Of a stretch of DNA of 62,258 nucleotides, positions 34,209-42,629 are shown in pieces. This stretch comes from an uncultured bacterium. Its GTDB lineage: Bacteria; Bacillota_I; Bacilli_A; RF39; UBA660. The notes below the pieces were generated by a model. It ran no database searches, was not told the DNA's origin, and worked only from the letters and a program-made list of their open reading frames with translations. Numbering within the stretch: position 1 is the stretch's first letter; each line of letters starts with the position of its first letter. A program made the translations under genes and the position numbers. The stretch lies in the NCBI GenBank assembly GCA_905216155.1, contig CAJMSU010000006.1, positions 1 to 62,258 of the forward strand. The letters are read 5' to 3'.

Positions 34209-34754
34209 CTATTTATTTTTATAATATTTAAAGCATGATAACTCATGAGAATTAATTACTCCTATTGCTTGTAAATAAGAATAAATTATAGTAGTTCCAA
34301 CAAATTTCATTTTTCTCTTTTTTAAATCTTTTGATATTTCATCTGATAAGTCTGATTTTGTTTTACCTGTTTCATATATTACCTTATTGTTTGTAAACTT
34401 CCAAATATAATTTGAAAAAGTTTTATATTCTTTTTGTATTTCTAAAAATATTTTGGCATTATTTATGGCTGCTTTTATTTTTAATTTATTTCTTATAATA
34501 TTTTTGTTATTTAATAACTCTTCTACCTTTTTATCATTATATTTAGCTATTTTGGTTGGGGAAAAATTATCAAAACTTTCTTGAAATGATTTTCTTTTAT
34601 TTAATACACATTCCCAAGATAGGCCGGCTTGGAATGATTCTAATATAAGCATTTCAAATAATTTATTATCATCTTTTACTATTTCTCCCCATTCATTATC
34701 ATGATAATCTACATATAATTTATTATCTAAATTGACCCAAGCACATCTTTTCAT
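34209..34754 (-). CDS. tag: DNA-3-methyladenine glycosylase I
   Basis: This 181-residue base-excision enzyme removes 3-methyladenine. It keeps the zinc-binding residues: Cys4 in MKRCAWV, His18 in DYHDNEWG, and the C-terminal SHELSC. The conserved core FEMLILESFQAGLSWECVLNKRKSF is present. AGGTG precedes the ATG. The ylmH-like gene follows closely and is likely in the same transcript. Confidence 0.93.
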   Translation of the reverse strand: MKRCAWVNLDNKLYVDYHDNEWGEIVKDDNKLFEMLILESFQAGLSWECVLNKRKSFQESFDNFSPTKIAKYNDKKVEELLNNKNIIRNKLKIKAAINNAKIFLEIQKEYKTFSNYIWKFTNNKVIYETGKTKSDLSDEISKDLKKRKMKFVGTTIIYSYLQAIGVINSHELSCFKYYKNK

Positions 34755-34816
34755 AATACGAACACCTATAAAAATTTATTTGATTTTTTCCTTCCAATTT
34801 AATTTCTACAACTTTT

Positions 34817-34993
34817 TTATTTTTCTATATAACTTTTATTAATAGTTATTTGGTTTTTATTTATTATTACTTTATTATCACTATTTGCTTTTATCATCAT
34901 GAATTTATTTTTAATAGTTTCTGATTGTTTACTGTTAGTGCAAGCTGTTATTATAGGGATAATAAGAAGTATTACTATTAAATATTTTTTCAT
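34817..34993 (-). CDS. Small lipoprotein of the copper locus
   Basis: The 58 residues contain a lipoprotein signal (KKYLIVILLIIPIITAC, lipobox ITAC) and a short mature part of about 40 residues with two Met-rich spots (FMMIKA). The ATG at 34993 follows the stop of the copZ-like gene by one base (TAA A ATG), so it is translated by reinitiation. Its place at the end of the copper operon suggests an extracytoplasmic copper-related role, but no copper motif beyond the methionines is seen. Confidence 0.65.
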   Translation of the reverse strand: MKKYLIVILLIIPIITACTNSKQSETIKNKFMMIKANSDNKVIINKNQITINKSYIEK

Positions 34994-34994
34994 T

Positions 34995-35225
34995 TTATTT
35001 TTTCTCAATACTAACTACTTTATAATCTAACGATTCTATTTTATTTTTAATAATTTTTTTATCCATATTGTCATTACCAGTTATTATAGCTTCTTTTTTA
35101 TTTAAGTTTATACTAACTTTTTTTATACTTTCATCCTCTTCTAGAGTGTTTTTTATTTTATTTACACAATGAATACAATTCATTCCATCTATTATTACTT
35201 TTATTTTTTTATTTCTTTTAAACAT
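34995..35225 (-). CDS. copZ: CopZ-like copper chaperone (HMA domain)
   Basis: This 76-residue protein is one heavy-metal-associated domain. It has the metal loop GMNCIHCVNKI (residues 14-24) and a beta-alpha-beta fold ending VVSIEKK. It would carry Cu(I) to CopA, whose gene ends seven bases upstream. The family cannot be separated from general HMA chaperones by sequence, but the neighbours make copper the clear choice. Confidence 0.85.
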   Translation of the reverse strand: MFKRNKKIKVIIDGMNCIHCVNKIKNTLEEDESIKKVSINLNKKEAIITGNDNMDKKIIKNKIESLDYKVVSIEKK

Positions 35226-35232
35226 ATATTTT

Positions 35233-37428
35233 CTAGTTCCTTTCTAATTTTATTTTTTTCAATCTTAATGCATTAAATACTACAGTTAAACTACTTACTG
35301 TCATAGCAAAACTTGCTATCATTGGATTCATATTAATATTAAAACTTGATAAAATACCCGTTGCAATTGGGATCATTAAACTGTTATAGAAGAATGCCCA
35401 AAATAGGTTCTGTTTTATATTTTTTATTGTTTTTTTACTTATTGTAATAAGATTGATAATACTCATTAAATTATTATTCATTAAAATAACATCAGCTGAA
35501 TTATTGGCTATATCTGTTCCTGCTGATATTGATATTCCTATAGTTGCTGTTGCTAGACTTGGAGCATCATTTATTCCATCACCTATCATCATAACTTTTT
35601 TACCATTTTTCATTAAGTCTTTTATTATAGCAGTTTTATCTTTTGGCATTATACTAGCTTTATATTTTTCAATACCAATTTCTTTTGCTACTAACTGGGC
35701 TGTTTCTTCATTATCACCTGTTAGCATAATAATTTCTTTGTTCATTTGTTTCAATGTAGTTATTACTTTTTTAGAATTATTTCTTATAATATCTTTTACA
35801 CCAATTAAAGCAATTATTTTTTCATCTTCTACTACATAAATAATACTATTTCCTTTTTTTCTTAGCTTTTCTTCATCTTTTTCATAAGCATTTATAATAT
35901 TTAATTTTTTTATTATTTTGTCATTACCAACATAGTATAATTTATTTTCTAAGTTTGCTTTTAATCCCATTCCTTCAATATTTTTAAAATTAGTAACTTC
36001 TAATAATTTGTCATTTTGTTTGAATGATGATGCTATTGGATGGGTTGATAATGATTCAATACTTGCTACTATTTTTAATAATTTTTGTTCATTATAATCA
36101 CTATAATTATATATTTTACTTATTTTTAGATTTCCATATGTTAGAGTTCCTGTTTTATCAAATACTATTGTATCTATTTTACATGCATTTTCTAAGATTT
36201 CACTTTTCTTTACGAGTATTCCATTTTTTGCACATAAACCTTCACTTACTACTATAGCTAATGGAGTTGCTAGTCCTAGGGCACAAGGACATGCTACTAC
36301 TAAGACAGTTACAAAGTGTGTTAGACTTATATTTAAATTAAATCCTAGTAATAGATAAATTATAAATGTTAATGTAGATATAATCATAATAATAGGAACA
36401 AATATACTACTTATTTTATCAGCAACTCGTGATATTGGTGCTTTTGTATTTGTTGCTTCTACTACTAGTCTTACAATTTCTGATATAGTTGATTCTTTTC
36501 CTATTTTTTCTGCCTTATATAAAATAGAACCGTCTATATTTATACTTCCTGCTACTACTTTATCTTTTTTAGTTTTCTTTATAGGTATTGCTTCTCCTGT
36601 AATAAATGATTCATCAAAGTGTGAAATGCCATCTACAATTTCTCCATCTACTGCTATACGCATTCCAGGATTGCATGCTAATATGTCATTTTTATTTACT
36701 TCATCTATATTTACTTCTTTTATACCATCTTTTGTTTTTAATAGAGCTTTTGTTGGTGTTATTGTTACTAAAGATTTTATAGCTTCTTTTGTTTTTTCTT
36801 TACTTTTTGAATCTATAAATCTTCCTAGCTTTATAAAATATAATACTATGCAACTAGATTCAAAGTATAGATTTTCTACATAATTTATTTTTCCTTTTAA
36901 AATCATTATAGTTCCAAATACACTATATATAAAACTTGCTATTACACCGATAGATACTAATGTATCCATATTAGGAGATTTGTGTATTAGATTTTTATAT
37001 CCATTTTTGAATATATCTATTCCGTATATTAAAAATGGGATGGTTAAAATTAATAATATAAGTGAATAATTTATTGGGTATTTTTCCATATTTAAAAATG
37101 GGATAGTTGGAAAATTTATCATATGTGACATTGATATATATAATACAACAAGTGATAAAATGCTAAATATTATTAGTGCTTTTTTATTATTTTGTTTTCT
37201 TTTTTCTGATGCTTCTTCATATACACCCATACTTTTAAAACCTGCTTCTTCAACAAATTTGTTTAACTCTTCTATTGAAAGAGTATCATCATAAGTTATA
37301 CTTGCTTGTTGCATGACTAAATTTACAGTTGCATCTATTACTTTTTCTTGTTGCTTCAAATACTTTTCTAAACTGCTAGAGCATGCACTACAGCTCATTC
37401 CAGATATGCTTAAAATAGTCTTTTTCAT
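35233..37428 (-). CDS. copA: Copper-exporting P1B-type ATPase
   Basis: This 731-residue pump has one N-terminal HMA domain (GMSCSACSSSL), eight membrane helices, TGEAIPIKK in the actuator domain, the metal-binding CPC in VVACPCALGLATPLA, the phosphorylation site DKTGTLTYG, the HP motif in STHPIASSF, and GDGINDAPSLA. It exports Cu(I) from the cytoplasm. AAGGAG lies 7-12 bases before the ATG, which overlaps the stop of the upstream pseudogene by one base (TAATG). Confidence 0.96.
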   Translation of the reverse strand: MKKTILSISGMSCSACSSSLEKYLKQQEKVIDATVNLVMQQASITYDDTLSIEELNKFVEEAGFKSMGVYEEASEKRKQNNKKALIIFSILSLVVLYISMSHMINFPTIPFLNMEKYPINYSLILLILTIPFLIYGIDIFKNGYKNLIHKSPNMDTLVSIGVIASFIYSVFGTIMILKGKINYVENLYFESSCIVLYFIKLGRFIDSKSKEKTKEAIKSLVTITPTKALLKTKDGIKEVNIDEVNKNDILACNPGMRIAVDGEIVDGISHFDESFITGEAIPIKKTKKDKVVAGSINIDGSILYKAEKIGKESTISEIVRLVVEATNTKAPISRVADKISSIFVPIIMIISTLTFIIYLLLGFNLNISLTHFVTVLVVACPCALGLATPLAIVVSEGLCAKNGILVKKSEILENACKIDTIVFDKTGTLTYGNLKISKIYNYSDYNEQKLLKIVASIESLSTHPIASSFKQNDKLLEVTNFKNIEGMGLKANLENKLYYVGNDKIIKKLNIINAYEKDEEKLRKKGNSIIYVVEDEKIIALIGVKDIIRNNSKKVITTLKQMNKEIIMLTGDNEETAQLVAKEIGIEKYKASIMPKDKTAIIKDLMKNGKKVMMIGDGINDAPSLATATIGISISAGTDIANNSADVILMNNNLMSIINLITISKKTIKNIKQNLFWAFFYNSLMIPIATGILSSFNINMNPMIASFAMTVSSLTVVFNALRLKKIKLERN

Positions 37429-38050
37429 TACCTTTTCTCCTTAAAATAATTTTTATTATCTATTACTCTTATTGTGTTTTCTATCATATTCATCCAACAT
37501 GTATAAGTAATATCTTCTTTTTTTTCTGGGGTGAATTCTATTATGTTATCACCTAGTTTTAATTCTTTTTTTATTTTTAATTTGTCTATTATAAAATGAC
37601 TAGTTGACTTTGTTTTATGTTTTAATATTTTTATTTTCCTTATCTCAATAATTTCTGATATGTCTAGTGATATTAAAATCATAATTATAGCTTATATTAA
37701 AAGTATGATGCTTTGTATAGTTTTATTTATTGATAGTATACTTCCAATTAATCCTATTATTCCACCTATTACTGTATAAGATATCAACCTACCTAAATTA
37801 TATAGAATTGGTTTTTTTAGATTAGTTTTTTTATGTCTTTTGCAAAATTTTCTTCTTTGGTAAAGTAGTTTAATTCATTAATTACTTTGATTATTTTTTC
37901 CCTATCAAGTTCGGCTTTTTGATTCTACTACTGCTACACTTTTATTGAACTCTACTTTTTTTATATTTTTTCTTTTTAATAGGGATTTTTTTATAGTTTC
38001 TTTACAACTATTACAGGTAATACCATCAATTTTGATGTATGTTATCATTT
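37428..38050 (-). pseudogene. Decayed HMA / TauE-like / cupredoxin copper protein
   Basis: Fragments lie in order on the minus strand. First is an HMA domain (MITYIKIDGITCNSCKETIKK, start at about 38047), then a frameshift near 37925 with KAELDREKIIKVINELNYF. A short membrane stretch follows (LYNLGRLISYTVIGGIIGLIGSI), then a TAA, and last a cupredoxin-like tail (GDNIIEFTPEKKEDITYTCWMNMI). Intact relatives combine HMA, a TauE/SafE-type membrane domain of about 200 residues, and cupredoxin. Most membrane helices are gone, so a deletion plus stops has inactivated it. The last 84 codons remain open. Confidence 0.75.
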
Positions 38051-38351
38051 ATGAATTTATCCTTCCAAATAAATCAATTACATCATCTATTACTTCTAAT
38101 TTGTCTTCTTTTAGATCTTTTACGACACAAGTTTCCATATGATTTTTTAATATTTCATTGCCTAAACTTTTTAGGGCTTTATTTACGGATGATATTTGAA
38201 TTAGTACATCATCACAATAACGATCATCTTCAATCATTTGCTTTAGGCCGTTTATTTGACCTGAAATTATATTAAGTCTTCTAGTCAATTTCTTTTTTTC
38301 TTCTTCTGTACGATGTTTTGATCTTGTGCATTTTTCACATTTATTTTTCAT
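38049..38351 (-). CDS. csoR: CsoR-type copper-sensing repressor
   Basis: This 100-residue all-helical repressor (DUF156) has the Cu(I) ligands in the family pattern: Cys in DRYCDDVL, and His and Cys in NHMETC (H-x3-C). RRLNIISGQINGLKQMIED and VLIQISSVNKALKSLGNEIL are also conserved. Cu(I) binding would release it from DNA and switch on the copper operon. The ATG at 38351 has GAAGGT upstream and is chosen over the one at 38372. A promoter with the likely operator lies just upstream. Confidence 0.92.
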   Translation of the reverse strand: MKNKCEKCTRSKHRTEEEKKKLTRRLNIISGQINGLKQMIEDDRYCDDVLIQISSVNKALKSLGNEILKNHMETCVVKDLKEDKLEVIDDVIDLFGRINS

Positions 38352-38377
38352 AGTTTTACCTTCTTTCTGCATCTTTT

Positions 38378-38406
38378 ATTATAGGGGTACGGGGTATTAG
38401 TGTCAA
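38378..38406 (-). promoter_or_regulatory. Copper operon promoter with probable CsoR box
   Basis: TTGACA (38401-38406), a 17-base spacer and TATAAT (38378-38383) on the minus strand. The spacer holds CTAATACCCCGTACCCC, two TACCCC copies in a locus otherwise almost free of C runs, which is the base composition of CsoR sites. Repressor bound here would block polymerase. Confidence 0.8.
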
Positions 38407-38503
38407 TAGCTATTTTGACTTTTTTAAATAATTTTGATATAATATGCGCTAATTAATGGAGATTTAATTCATTGCTTATAATGTTTTTTTTTGGGGGGAC
38501 TTT

Positions 38504-39112
38504 ATGGATAAATATGAACTATATCATATACATAAAAATGATGGACATAATAAATTATGGGAAGAAAATAAAATAATTAAAGTTAGTGATAACTTCAAAA
38601 GTAATATGGCTAAAAGATATAATGATTTTAGTACATGCATTAAATTAGAAAGTGGTATGGAAATTAATTTTTATGATTATATGTTAGGTTTAGTAGGAAC
38701 TGGAGAAATTTTTACTCTTAATAAAAATGAGATTATGGCTTTATCTGATAGAGCTTATCAAATTTCTTATTATGCTAATTTTTTCAAAAGAGAATCTGCT
38801 CTTGAAAAGTATAGATTAGATAAATTTAATAGTCTGCCTAGTAGATTACATAGTGTTTATTTAACAGATGAGGATGGTATTGGTTATTGGACTGAAATTT
38901 TAGGTGGTAATGATTATAGTTTATTTAGAGTTGAGGCAACTGGTAATATTTTTAAAACAAATGAAGAGTTATTACCAAATGAAGTTTTAAGTTATGCTGA
39001 TGTATATGATAATTCATATAATTACTGGCATCCAAAGTTTAATAAACTTTCTAAATATAAAAATGAATATTTAGTGCAAGGTAGCGTGAAAGTTTTGGAG
39101 AAGATTAGATAA
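38504..39112 (+). CDS. Hypothetical protein, possibly ADP-ribosyltransferase-like (DUF2441-like)
   Basis: This 202-residue protein has no membrane segment. It starts YELYHIHKNDG and contains RLHSVYLTDEDGIGYWTEIL and SLFRVEATGNIFKTNEELL, a succession that recalls DUF2441 and RNA-2'-phosphotransferase/ADP-ribosyltransferase-like folds. The match is from pattern memory only and is weak. GGGGGGACTTT precedes the ATG, and a TATAAT lies about 60 bases upstream. It is alone on the plus strand, with a terminator behind it. Confidence 0.55.
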   Translation: MDKYELYHIHKNDGHNKLWEENKIIKVSDNFKSNMAKRYNDFSTCIKLESGMEINFYDYMLGLVGTGEIFTLNKNEIMALSDRAYQISYYANFFKRESALEKYRLDKFNSLPSRLHSVYLTDEDGIGYWTEILGGNDYSLFRVEATGNIFKTNEELLPNEVLSYADVYDNSYNYWHPKFNKLSKYKNEYLVQGSVKVLEKIR

Positions 39113-39120
39113 ATAAATAA

Positions 39121-39147
39121 AAAAATAAGAGCTTATGCTCTTTTTAT
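39121..39147 (+). terminator. Intrinsic terminator after the 202-residue gene
   Basis: The stem AAGAGC-TTAT-GCTCTT is followed by TTTTT, starting 10 bases past the stop. Confidence 0.85.
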
Positions 39148-39221
39148 GTAATAAAATTTAATTAATATATTTGGTTGATATATAAAACTGTTCATATTTT
39201 TCTATTAGTTTTTAGGAGACT

Positions 39222-39566
39222 TTATTTTTTTACTAATAAATGTGATGGCTCTTGATTTATCTCAATTGGTTTTAGCTCCGATTTATTCCATGCTTCTAGG
39301 CTTTTTGAATATTCAGTTAAACGTTCATGACAATTTGAAAAAGCATGACATCTATTTGTAGAAGAACCTATAGCATCACCAGGTGCACATAACCCTTCAC
39401 TTTCCCATTTTTTTACCTTTTCAGCTGGTGTTATTTTTCCTGTTGAATGAATTTTATCAATTTGAGATTGTGTTAATTCTTTACCTAGCTTGTATCTTTT
39501 TATTGTATGATCACAAATAGCTTTTAAAGAAATGATAGTTCCTAGTTTTGTTTTTTCATTATACAT
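39222..39566 (-). CDS. Hypothetical protein, possibly a gene remnant
   Basis: This 114-residue frame has no good ribosome binding site (TTAGATTTATGTATAATG). It contains a Cys/His cluster, GLCAPGDAIGSSTNRCHAFSNCHERL, that could bind metal. The cluster recalls the cysteine-rich segments of some long site-specific recombinases, but I cannot confirm this. Two short frames upstream (39570-39830) look like more pieces of a broken region. It may be the surviving 3' part of a larger gene. Confidence 0.45.
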   Translation of the reverse strand: MYNEKTKLGTIISLKAICDHTIKRYKLGKELTQSQIDKIHSTGKITPAEKVKKWESEGLCAPGDAIGSSTNRCHAFSNCHERLTEYSKSLEAWNKSELKPIEINQEPSHLLVKK

Positions 39567-39569
39567 AAA

Positions 39570-39828
39570 TCTAATAGTTCATGATTTATATCAATCACTC
39601 CATTTTTTATGAAATATGATTTAAATTCTTCATAATCATTAAATAAATAATTTTGCTTCAACATCTATACTATACTACTTTTTGTGGTTAAAATTGATTT
39701 TGGCTCTCTTTCAAATTTTTGATATGCAAGTGGAGAGTATTGTTCTTGTTTATAATTACAATCTTTTTCTAATTTAGACTTACCTAAGATGCTATTATCA
39801 AATATTTTATCTTTTTTATTAATCTATT
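39570..39828 (-). pseudogene. Fragmentary reading frames downstream of the MFS gene
   Basis: Two open stretches lie on the minus strand, neither with a proper start. One encodes KDKIFDNSILGKSKLEKDC...SSIV and ends TAG; the next starts ATG directly after it (MLKQNYLFNDYEEFKSYFI) and ends just inside the 39566 frame. Codon use is gene-like. I read this as the debris of one or two genes of unknown family. Confidence 0.4.
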
Positions 39829-39830
39829 TA

Positions 39831-41027
39831 TTATTCATTTGTAGCTAGTTCTTTTTTTCTTAAACTTATTAAATAATAGGATATTCCAATTTGAAATAGT
39901 AAAAATAATGCTGATAAGCCAAACATGTATTTAAGTCCTTGTTCATACATTAATCCACAGAAGAACACACCTATTGATTCTCCTATAAATCTTATAATAT
40001 GGCAAATATTTGAAAAACTTAATTGATATTTATTTTCAAGACGATTTACATATATACCATCACAAATATTCTCATATGCAGTAGATATGAAAATTGACCA
40101 TGATATTGCTACTAATGTGATAAATAAGTTATCAGAAATAAAAGCTATAATATATGCCATAAATCTTATTACAAATTTTATTGTAATTGTTAGATAATCA
40201 TTTTTTGGTGTTAAATACTTTAAGGCAATTATTCCAAATATGTCCGCTAATAGACCAATTATTAATAAATACATGGTTGCCATGCTATCAGTAAATTTAA
40301 AGTAATTTGTTAATGTTAACATCTTTAACCCTAGAGCTGTTGACATTGCAACATTAGCAATTAGTACATATAGTAGATATAAATATGTAATTTTACTTTT
40401 TAATATAATACTTATACAAGACTTTTTATCTTTATTTATTTCATTATTTGTATCTAATTTTATTGTCATCATTACAAGAATAGAAATTAATAAAAATATA
40501 TTTGACAGTATTAGGCAAATATTATAATTAATAAAAATACCTGAAATAGTTTTTCCTATAAGAATACCACCAAATAATATTCCTATGTCTCTAAATAAAT
40601 ATTCTGTTAATCTTCTCTTACTATATATGGTACCATTCTTTTTTAATGTTGTTATTAATGGATAGATACTTGTTATTGTTATATATTCTGTGGCAATATC
40701 AATTATTATTAGAAATTTAATGAGTAATAATAAATTAGATTTATTAAGAATATATAAAAATAACATATTAATAAACTTTAGGATAAGGACAATTAATAAT
40801 GTGTTTTTTAATTTATCTAGCTTCATATATTTTCCAATAAATGATATTGCTATTGCACTTATTAGGGTTCCTAAACTTATAATATTACTAATATTTGATG
40901 CTGAAAAAGAGTTGTCTTCTAGCCATAATTGTCTAAAATTATTCCAAATTCCTATAGAAATACTAAAAAAAGCTAGCATTAACAATATTTTATTTTCATT
41001 TTTATTAAAAACTTTTTTTATCGACAT
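39831..41027 (-). CDS. Major facilitator superfamily transporter
   Basis: This 398-residue protein has about twelve hydrophobic helices. The N-terminal half includes LLMLAFFSISIGIWNNFRQLW and the loop SKRRLTEYLFRDIGILFGGILIG, where MFS proteins keep a charged cytoplasmic motif. The C-terminal half ends in ISYYLISLRKKELATNE. The substrate is unknown; sugar-efflux or drug-efflux members look similar. GGAG precedes the ATG, which is two bases after the stop of the GNAT gene. Confidence 0.85.
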   Translation of the reverse strand: MSIKKVFNKNENKILLMLAFFSISIGIWNNFRQLWLEDNSFSASNISNIISLGTLISAIAISFIGKYMKLDKLKNTLLIVLILKFINMLFLYILNKSNLLLLIKFLIIIDIATEYITITSIYPLITTLKKNGTIYSKRRLTEYLFRDIGILFGGILIGKTISGIFINYNICLILSNIFLLISILVMMTIKLDTNNEINKDKKSCISIILKSKITYLYLLYVLIANVAMSTALGLKMLTLTNYFKFTDSMATMYLLIIGLLADIFGIIALKYLTPKNDYLTITIKFVIRFMAYIIAFISDNLFITLVAISWSIFISTAYENICDGIYVNRLENKYQLSFSNICHIIRFIGESIGVFFCGLMYEQGLKYMFGLSALFLLFQIGISYYLISLRKKELATNE

Positions 41028-41029
41028 TT

Positions 41030-41443
41030 CTATTCTCCTCTATCTACTTTCTTTACAAAAAAATCATCATCATCTGCATAATGCATTTTTATATGTAGTT
41101 TTTCTACTTGTTTAAAATTATTTTTAGCGTAAAATTTATGTGCTTCTTTTAAAATTCTACTACTAACGAGATTTATTTCTTCTATTTTAGTTTGTTCTTT
41201 TACATAATTATAAAATATTTTATAAAGGCGATTCCCTATTCCTAATTTTTGATATTCTTTATCTACATAAAATCTCTTCAATATTCCATATTTATTTCTA
41301 TTTTCAATAGCAATGCTTCCAACTATTTTATCACTCTTTACATCTATTGCCAGATAAAAGTTACCATTATTTTTTATATAATATTCTTCTATATTAGATA
41401 CATCCACTCTTTCTTTATACGGTCTACCTATAAAGTTATGCAT
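41030..41443 (-). CDS. GNAT acetyltransferase, 5' end damaged
   Basis: The 137 residues cover most of a GNAT domain, with FYLAIDVKSDKIVGSIAIEN, the acetyl-CoA loop DKEYQKLGIGNRLYK and AHKFYAKNNFKQVEK. In-frame codons before this ATG continue the expected first helix (YQEKYKAEICLFINEC) but run into the TAA of the upstream gene without a start codon. No ribosome binding site precedes the ATG. A deletion has probably removed the first ten or so residues, so activity is doubtful. Confidence 0.7.
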   Translation of the reverse strand: MHNFIGRPYKERVDVSNIEEYYIKNNGNFYLAIDVKSDKIVGSIAIENRNKYGILKRFYVDKEYQKLGIGNRLYKIFYNYVKEQTKIEEINLVSSRILKEAHKFYAKNNFKQVEKLHIKMHYADDDDFFVKKVDRGE

Positions 41444-41491
41444 ACATTCATTAATGAATAAACATATTTCAGCTTTGTATTTTTCTTGATA

Positions 41492-42088
41492 TTAAATAAT
41501 CTTAATTATATTATGATTTTTTATATATTCATATATTTCTAGCCAATTGTCAAAATTTTTGATTTCCTTGTCATTTTTACTTCCAATAGTAATAGATGCA
41601 ATTCCTAAATTATTTACTTTTAGGCAATTACTGATACTATCATCAATTAATAAATCAATATTATTTTCTATACAAGCTTTTCCTTTATCTCTAGCATTAA
41701 CAATTAATTTATCATAATAAATTTGATGTTTTTCAAGCCATTTTTTACTTTGTAAATATGGATCTTTATGAAATTCTTTATCTCTTGCAGTAACTATATA
41801 AATTTCATTTCCATCATTATGTAATTTATTTATTACCTCAACACAATTTTCTCTTGGAATGGCATTGTTAGTTATTTCTTCTTGTATTGTTCCTAAAAAA
41901 TACTTTAGTTCTTCATAATTGAAATTAAATAATTTTTGATAAATGTTTCCATTGTTATATATATCAACAATATTATAATCTGTATTTTTTACTTCTTTAT
42001 TTAAATTCTTAGCATACTCTATAGCAGCATTAGTTAATTTATCTTTTATATTAGTTATAGTATCATCTATATCTATTCCTATTCTCAT
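41492..42088 (-). CDS. HAD-family 5'-nucleotidase (NT5C-like)
   Basis: This 198-residue haloacid dehalogenase-fold phosphatase has motif I RIGIDIDDTITN (both catalytic Asp), motif II IYIVTARDKE, and a late motif with LLIDDSISNCL. It resembles the deoxyribonucleotidase type C family that removes phosphate from nucleotides. The ATG at 42088 has GGTGG five bases upstream. It ends against the truncated GNAT frame. Confidence 0.85.
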   Translation of the reverse strand: MRIGIDIDDTITNIKDKLTNAAIEYAKNLNKEVKNTDYNIVDIYNNGNIYQKLFNFNYEELKYFLGTIQEEITNNAIPRENCVEVINKLHNDGNEIYIVTARDKEFHKDPYLQSKKWLEKHQIYYDKLIVNARDKGKACIENNIDLLIDDSISNCLKVNNLGIASITIGSKNDKEIKNFDNWLEIYEYIKNHNIIKII

Positions 42089-42266
42089 TACTACCACCAT
42101 AATTATTATACATGAAAAAAATGGATATTTCTATATCTTTGGTGTTTTATTAATATTATCAACTTTATATTTTTCCTTATATTGTTATACATATATATTA
42201 TTTTTATCTTATAGGCAGTAGTTTTATTCATTTGTAAATATAGTTTGAAATTGTTTTAAAACAAAA

Positions 42267-42372
42267 AAAATGAGAGCTTTCGATCTCTTCAGTGGTAAAT
42301 ATTAATATCAGTTTGTAACAATTTAATAATTTGTTAAAGTCTTGTGAAATAAGGCTTTTTCTTTTATTATAA
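42267..42372 (-). ncRNA. Possible small RNA with GNRA-loop terminator
   Basis: On the minus strand a TATAAT-like box at about 42367 (no clear -35) precedes a hairpin TAACAA/TTGTTA (42318-42338). The sequence ACCACTGAAGAGATC then leads into a terminator, GAGAUC-GAAA-GCUCUC, followed by T8. The segment CTGAAGAG just before the terminator stem is shared with the RNA at 43855-43947. The terminator is solid; the 5' end is a guess. Confidence 0.4.
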
Positions 42373-42529
42373 TTTATCAAAGTTTATAAAAATAACTTTA
42401 TTTTTGATGTTTAGTATCTAGTTTTGGTATCTAGAAAATTTATAAACTGAAGTTTTTAAGATTCTCGTTCTACAAATATTTATCTAAAAGTTTTTCCAAT
42501 TTTTTATTCTATAAATTCAATTTTATGCA

Positions 42530-42592
42530 TAAAAATAGGGCTCCACCGTTAGATAGTGCCCTTGCAAAAACGATTTAACGTTTTTTTCTTGC
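42530..42592 (-). ncRNA. Compact small RNA downstream of the Abi gene
   Basis: On the minus strand a first hairpin (GCAA-GA-AAAAACG pairing with CGTTTTTGC) is followed by a second (GGGC-A-CTA with TGG-A-GCCC) and TATTTTTAT. The predicted start is about 42592. The promoter overlaps the Abi stop codon. I do not recognise the family. Read on the opposite strand the first hairpin could also act as a terminator, so the orientation rests on the promoter. Confidence 0.55.
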
Positions 42593-42598
42593 ATAAAC

Positions 42599-42628
42599 AA
42601 TATATCATAAAATATATATTTATGTCAA
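42599..42628 (-). promoter_or_regulatory. Promoter of the compact RNA
   Basis: TTGACA (42623-42628), an 18-base spacer and TATATT (42599-42604) on the minus strand. Confidence 0.65.
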
Positions 42629-42629
42629 A

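Larger units (their letters stand above)
42101..42629. other. 529-base gap holding small-RNA signals
   Basis: No protein gene is seen. The segment nearest the Abi gene holds a compact RNA with its own promoter (42530-42592), and another hairpin with a T8 tail ends a second possible transcript at 42270-42300. Between them, 42386-42433 forms an imperfect inverted match with 43763-43815 on the other side of the Abi gene. The stretch 42101-42265 is featureless A/T. Confidence 0.6.

Noticed and set aside
42530..42600. Plus-strand RNA ending at AAAAACG-ATTTAA-CGTTTTTTT
   Set aside because: No plus-strand promoter is seen, whereas the minus strand has TTGACA-18-TATATT and a T-run after the GC hairpin. 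It was kept as minus, with modest confidence.
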